Source: Candidatus Cloacimonadota bacterium
GTDB lineage: Bacteria > Cloacimonadota > Cloacimonadia > Cloacimonadales > JAOZMQ01
Direction of reading: 5' to 3'
Assembly: GCA_029934195.1 (NCBI GenBank)
Contig: JAOZMQ010000070.1
Location: forward strand, 1-10,598
DNA: 10,598 nucleotides
In this document: positions 6,892 to 10,598 of the stretch, one piece after another
Layout of the letters: the number at the start of each line of letters is the position of its first letter
How positions within the stretch are numbered: position 1 is the stretch's first letter
Program-made: the position numbers and the translations under genes
The notes under the pieces: model-generated
Told to the model about the DNA's origin: nothing
The model's database searches: none
The model's input: only the letters and a program-made list of their open reading frames with translations

Positions 6892-7015
6892 TCATTTTTC
6901 TATTTGCAAATAAAAAAGCACATTGTTTCTATGAAGCTTAAACTTCAAACATATTTCTGTTTTTGCGTTTCTTCATAAACTTCTTATTATTATAGATAGA
7001 AAAAATTGTTATTTA

Positions 7016-7223
7016 GTGCCTGAACGAAAAAGGACTTTTTAACCATAAAGAACAGAAGTTCATAAAGAAAGATTAATTGGGAAATTATTTATTTTTCAGC
7101 TTCATAGAAGCGATATTTATGTAGCCCAATGCGTTAGCGTTGGGTAAAGATAAAAAGAAAACTAAGCTACAGAGTAGCGACAAAAAAAGAAAATTCAGAA
7201 AAAGTTAGTTTTCGTTCAAGTAC
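7016..7223. repeat. Hairpin-rich repeat element with imperfect terminal inverted repeats
   Basis: The ends 7016-7040 and 7199-7223 are inverted repeats matching at 20 of 25 positions, including an exact TGAACGAAAA/TTTTCGTTCA (7021-7030 and 7209-7218). Inside are three compact hairpins: GCTTC-ATA-GAAGC (7099-7111), CCCAATGC-GTTA-GCGTTGGG (7125-7144, one G-T pair) and GCTAC-AGA-GTAGC (7166-7178). A direct repeat CATAAAGAA occurs at 7044-7052 and 7061-7069. The right end recurs at 1-42. The shape suggests a non-coding REP- or MITE-like element. The hairpin style resembles intergenic repeats of Bacteroidetes-type genomes associated with IS200-like REP transposases. That link is from memory, and no transposase is present. 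Confidence 0.5.
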
Positions 7224-7391
7224 TATTAAAAAGTTAATTTAGAAAAATGCGTTTATATTCAGATAGGATTTTATCAAAGTTTGAGATTTAAAATTGGTAA
7301 AAAAATGTATTATTCTTGAAATAATAATTTATAATTTGCGGAAATTTAATCAAGAAATCATTAAATATCAAAAAAAACAAAAGGAGAGAAA

Positions 7392-9095
7392 ATGAAAATT
7401 AGAAAGTACATTTCAGTAATTTTTTTTGTACTTGTTTTTGTGACATTATCTGCACAGAATTTAGCACAAAATCCAGGATTTGAAGATTGGACAGATGATC
7501 TTCCTAATAACTGGTTTGGAGAAAAATCTTCAATAGCGATGAGCAATGTTGTTCAATCTATTGATAATCCGCATGGAGGAGAATCAAGCTGTCAGCTTAT
7601 CAATGAATCAAATTCACATAAAAGATTTACAACTCAAGGAGTTTCTGTCGTTAATGGAACAGAATATACAATAGAATTTTGGGTCAAAGGTGAAGGCGAA
7701 ATTCGTACCGGTTTGTATGACACTGTTTCCGGAGGAAGCGGATACACATCTTACAATGATTATATTATCGTAAATTCTTCGGATTGGGCTGTTTATACCC
7801 AAACTATAACAAGTGGCGGAACTTCTAATCTTGGTGAATTTATTTTTTCTTTAAGAAATACTGTCGAAGCATCAGGACATCTTTTATTAGATGATGTCTC
7901 GATTCTTGGCGGAGTTGTTTTTCCTGAACCAACAAACCATGTAACAAATTTTACAAGCAATGAAGCAACTGGATTATCAATTGAATTAAACTGGATTGGC
8001 TCTATTGGTGAACAATTACCATCAGGATATTTATTGATTGGGAAAACGGGAGACGGAACAAATTATGAAGTAATAGATGGTTCAGCTATAACTAATGATT
8101 CTGATTGGTCTGATAATAATTTTGCAATTAATCTTGAACATTTCGAAGGTGGAAATGTATATTTTGTAAATAATTTAGAAGGAGAAACAGAATACTCTTT
8201 TAAAATATTTCCTTACACAAATTCCGGAGAAACAATTGATTACAAATCCGATGAACCTGTTCCTGAAGTTATTGTGTCAACATTAGTTGCCCCAATAATC
8301 ATCAATATTGAAAATTTTGAAGATGGAACTCTCGGAACTTGGAGTGAATTTAGTGTTGCCAGCAATATTAGTTGGGAAAGTGTACAATATGGAGATGATA
8401 AATTTGCTAAAATGACTGGTTACGGGGCAGATGAAGCTTCTAATGATTGGTTAATTTCTCCTCAATTGGATTTATCTCAAACATCTGGCGAAATTTTATC
8501 TTTTGATTCCTGTATGAATTATGAAGATACAACTATCGGTCTTGAAATAAAGATAAGCACAGATTATGATGGAAGCAGTAATCCAGAAGATTTCACTTGG
8601 GAAATTTTATCAGCAAATCTTTCTCAAGGTGGTTGGGCTTGGACTCCTTCCGGTGATATTGATTTGTCTAACTACGATTCTGAGAATGTTTATATTGCAT
8701 TTCATTATATTTGTTCTGGAATAGAAAGTGGAGAGTCAAGAACATGGGAAATTGATAATATTATGATTTTTGCAGAAATCCCGAGTGAAAATTCTGAAAA
8801 AACAATTCCGGGATTTTCAAACATCTCTCTCAAACAAAATATTCCAAATCCTTTTAATCCAACTACTTCTATTGAATTTTCACTTAAAGAAAAGAGCAAA
8901 GTACAATTGGCTATATATAATGTAATAGGTCAAAAAATTAAAACCATCGTTAATGAAGAAAAAAACTCTGGTACTTATTCTGTTGTCTGGAATGGAAAAG
9001 ACGATTCAGATAATGAGATCAGTTCAGGTGTGTATTTCTTTAAACTAACAAGTAGAAATGAAACTAAAATAATTAAATCAATGTTGATTAAGTAA
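7392..9095 (+). CDS. Secreted multidomain protein with type IX C-terminal sorting domain
   Basis: Exported protein of 567 residues, probably anchored at or released from the cell surface; substrate unknown. Residues 1-21 are a signal peptide ending VTLSA before Q22. Residues about 24-174 (QNPGFEDW at 25-32, ending LLLDDVSILGG) look like a jelly-roll, carbohydrate-binding-type module. About 178-298 looks fibronectin-like (EPTNHVTNF at 179-187, PSGYLLIGK at 210-218, TEYSFKIFPYT). About 303-462 resembles a choice-of-anchor J domain (FEDGTLGTWSEF, DWLISPQLDLS at 352-362, WEIDNIMIF at 452-460). The C-terminus (478-567) starts LKQNIPNPFNPTTSIEFSL and ends in a strand-rich sorting domain of the type IX secretion kind, with SSGVYFFKL. 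No catalytic motif is seen. AAAGGAGAG precedes the ATG. Domain names are from motif memory; the sorting domain is the firmest. Confidence 0.93.
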   Translation: MKIRKYISVIFFVLVFVTLSAQNLAQNPGFEDWTDDLPNNWFGEKSSIAMSNVVQSIDNPHGGESSCQLINESNSHKRFTTQGVSVVNGTEYTIEFWVKGEGEIRTGLYDTVSGGSGYTSYNDYIIVNSSDWAVYTQTITSGGTSNLGEFIFSLRNTVEASGHLLLDDVSILGGVVFPEPTNHVTNFTSNEATGLSIELNWIGSIGEQLPSGYLLIGKTGDGTNYEVIDGSAITNDSDWSDNNFAINLEHFEGGNVYFVNNLEGETEYSFKIFPYTNSGETIDYKSDEPVPEVIVSTLVAPIIINIENFEDGTLGTWSEFSVASNISWESVQYGDDKFAKMTGYGADEASNDWLISPQLDLSQTSGEILSFDSCMNYEDTTIGLEIKISTDYDGSSNPEDFTWEILSANLSQGGWAWTPSGDIDLSNYDSENVYIAFHYICSGIESGESRTWEIDNIMIFAEIPSENSEKTIPGFSNISLKQNIPNPFNPTTSIEFSLKEKSKVQLAIYNVIGQKIKTIVNEEKNSGTYSVVWNGKDDSDNEISSGVYFFKLTSRNETKIIKSMLIK

Positions 9096-9119
9096 AAAAA
9101 AATCACAAAGGAGAAAAAA

Positions 9120-10598
9120 ATGAAAAAATCGATTTTTGCGCTAATGCTTATTCTATCAGTTTGTTTTTTATCAGCTGATATTGTTATTAATGAAATTATG
9201 TATAATGCACCATCTTATGATAATGAGTGGGTAGAACTTTACAATAATGGTACATCTGTTGTAAATCTTACAGGTTGGTCTTTTATTGATGATGATTCAA
9301 CTCACATACCTGTTGTTTTTCCAGAAGGTTACGAGATAGCTCCTGACGGTTATTTTACTATTGCAATCTATCATGATTCACAGGCTGTACCATTTCCTTT
9401 TACACCTGATTTTGATGCAATGGAAATTTGCGAATGGAATTTAGGTAATGGATCTGATGGCTTTCTTCTCTATGATGATAGCAATTCTCTTCACGATATA
9501 GTAATCTATGATGATGGAAATCCTTGGCCTACTCAGGCTGATGGCAGTGGTCCTACTCTTGAATTAATTAGTCCGGAACTTGACAATTCATTACCAGAAA
9601 GCTGGCAAGCAAGTGCTATTGATTATGGAACTCCAGGAGCAGAAAATACTGCTGGTGGAGAACTTATTTATGTCAATAATCTTTCTGAACTAAGAGCACA
9701 AGAACCTGGAGCAAATATTTATTGTCTTACCGGTGAAGTTGTTCTTACATACAAACAAACTTATAGAAACCAAAAATATATTCAAGACGATACAGCTGCT
9801 ATTTTGATCGATGACAATAGTGGCACAATTACTACAGAGTATAATGTTAATGATGGAATTTCTATGATACAAGGAAATCTTTCTGCTTATGGTGGAATGT
9901 TACAATTTGTTCCAACTGCTGATCCCGGAGATGCTACTTCATCTGGAAATGTAATTGAACCAGAAATTGTTACTTTGAATGAATTTAATAATGATTTTGA
10001 AGAATATGAAGCAGAATTAATTAAAATTGAAAATGTTGCTTTTGATTCATTAGGAATTTTTGAAAATGGTACTGTCTATTCCATTACTGATGCAACAGCA
10101 AATTCAAATTTTAGAACAACTTTCTATGATGTCGATTATATCGGAACTGCAATTCCAGACGGACAAATAAATTTTTGCGGAATCTGTAATTCCAGAACAG
10201 ATGGTGAATTTATTACTGCAAGAAATTTAGCTGATTTTGAAATTTTGGGAGATATTCCAGTTTTAACAATCACTCCTGAAACTCTCGATTTCGGTGTTAT
10301 TGAATATGGAACTTTATATGAAATTGACGGAGTTTTATCTAATATTGGTACTGCTGAATTAATCATTGATTCTATCACTTATCCATCTGAAAGCTTTGGT
10401 ATTTCAGAAAGGATTCAATTACCAATTATTATTCCTGTTGGAGCATCTGTAAATGTTACGTTTACTGTTCTTGTAGAAGAAACTGATGACATCAATTTTG
10501 AAGGTGTTTATCTTTTTGAAGGAAATATTACCGCTCAAGAACTTCCTGCAAATTATACAATTGAAACTGAAACTGCTGATATTGTAATTAATGAAATC
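9120..10598 (+). CDS. Secreted lamin-tail-domain protein (3' end beyond window)
   Basis: A frame open from the ATG at 9120 to the last base gives 493 residues without a stop. AAAGGAG lies seven bases before the ATG, and only 24 bases separate it from the preceding gene, so the two are probably one operon. Residues 1-18 are a signal peptide (MKKSIFALMLILSVCFLS). A lamin-tail domain follows at once (about 19-176: ADIVINEIMYNAP, EWVELYNNG, LTGWSFIDDD, ending DYGTPGAEN). About 183-380 looks like a DUF5689/OB-type module (IYVNNLSELRAQ, YIQDDTAAILIDD). About 383-480 looks Ig-like, of the kind found beside ASPM/Hydin repeats (LTITPETLDFGVIEYG). ADIVINEI recurs at 486-493, which suggests a second lamin-tail domain beginning at the edge. 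Lamin-tail domains in bacterial exported proteins often accompany nucleases or adhesins. No catalytic region is visible, so the role stays open. Confidence 0.92.
   Translation, partial: MKKSIFALMLILSVCFLSADIVINEIMYNAPSYDNEWVELYNNGTSVVNLTGWSFIDDDSTHIPVVFPEGYEIAPDGYFTIAIYHDSQAVPFPFTPDFDAMEICEWNLGNGSDGFLLYDDSNSLHDIVIYDDGNPWPTQADGSGPTLELISPELDNSLPESWQASAIDYGTPGAENTAGGELIYVNNLSELRAQEPGANIYCLTGEVVLTYKQTYRNQKYIQDDTAAILIDDNSGTITTEYNVNDGISMIQGNLSAYGGMLQFVPTADPGDATSSGNVIEPEIVTLNEFNNDFEEYEAELIKIENVAFDSLGIFENGTVYSITDATANSNFRTTFYDVDYIGTAIPDGQINFCGICNSRTDGEFITARNLADFEILGDIPVLTITPETLDFGVIEYGTLYEIDGVLSNIGTAELIIDSITYPSESFGISERIQLPIIIPVGASVNVTFTVLVEETDDINFEGVYLFEGNITAQELPANYTIETETADIVINEI

Larger units (their letters stand above)
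6822..7391. other. Divergent intergenic region (570 bases)
   Basis: This region separates rpmE (leftward) from the secreted-protein operon (rightward). It contains upstream signals for rpmE, small inverted repeats (TGAAG/CTTCA at 6932-6936/6943-6947), a bounded repeat element at 7016-7223, and an AT-rich leader to the secreted-protein gene. A TATAAT at 7330-7335 is a possible -10 for the rightward operon; TATAATTTG also comes within one base of the Bacteroidetes-type TAnnTTTG box. No open frame with a ribosome binding site and no tRNA fold was found. Confidence 0.6.

Noticed and set aside
7099..7178. CRISPR array
   Set aside because: The three hairpins differ in sequence and spacing and there are no repeated units with equal spacers.
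7099..7178. Intrinsic terminator for either strand
   Set aside because: None of the three hairpins is followed by a proper T run in the needed direction near a gene end, and both flanking genes point away from this region.
10136..10378. An 80-residue minus-strand frame near the right edge
   Set aside because: It is antisense to the continuous plus-strand lamin-tail gene and has no ribosome binding site or coding character.

Overview
This is an AT-rich bacterial chromosome segment. It carries a plus-strand RNase P RNA gene at the left, a long minus-strand block of conserved housekeeping and metabolic genes in the middle (about 902-6821), and two plus-strand genes for large secreted multidomain proteins at the right (7392 to the window edge). 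The C-terminal sorting domain of the first secreted protein (with an N-P-F-N-P-T motif), the AT-rich composition and the AGGAG-type ribosome binding sites point to the Fibrobacteres-Chlorobi-Bacteroidetes superphylum. A Cloacimonadota-like or similar low-GC candidate lineage fits best. This placement is inferred from gene content and style, not from a phylogeny. No phage, plasmid, CRISPR or transposase gene is visible.

Left part (1-901): the end of a dispersed repeat (1-42), a consensus -10 box, and a complete type A RNase P RNA (111-551). The P1, P2, P3, P6, P12, P16, P17 and P19 pairings can be read directly. About 350 bases without a convincing gene follow. They include a patch visibly richer in G+C with two inverted repeats.

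Middle (902-6821, all minus strand), in transcription order: rpmE (zinc-ribbon form of ribosomal protein L31), an intrinsic terminator, a DUF1385/YqhQ-like membrane protein, prfA (release factor 1), a CNNM/CorC-type DUF21-CBS membrane protein, a fused glutamate formimidoyltransferase/formimidoyl-THF cyclodeaminase (ftcD), a probable terminator, and a small exported protein of unknown function. The rpmE-DUF1385-prfA neighbourhood is a familiar translation-related cluster. The CNNM gene and ftcD are 14-26 bases apart and probably cotranscribed. FtcD feeds one-carbon units and ammonia from formiminoglutamate (histidine breakdown, or purine breakdown via formiminoglycine in some anaerobes) into the tetrahydrofolate pool. 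No histidine-degradation partner gene is in the window.

The divergent intergenic region 6822-7391 holds the rpmE upstream signals and a roughly 208-bp repeat-like element (7016-7223). The element is bounded by imperfect 25-bp inverted repeats and contains three compact hairpins. One of its ends is repeated at 1-42.

Right part: two secreted proteins in tandem, 24 bases apart and probably one operon. The first has a signal peptide, a jelly-roll-like module, a fibronectin-like module, a choice-of-anchor-J-like module and a type IX secretion C-terminal sorting domain. The second begins with a signal peptide followed directly by a lamin-tail domain. It continues through an OB-like and an Ig-like module, and is cut by the window edge just as a second lamin-tail domain seems to begin.

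I found no clearly novel system. The most unusual items are the bounded repeat element, an extra palindromic hairpin in the P16/P17 arm of the RNase P RNA, and the lamin-tail duplication at the right edge.
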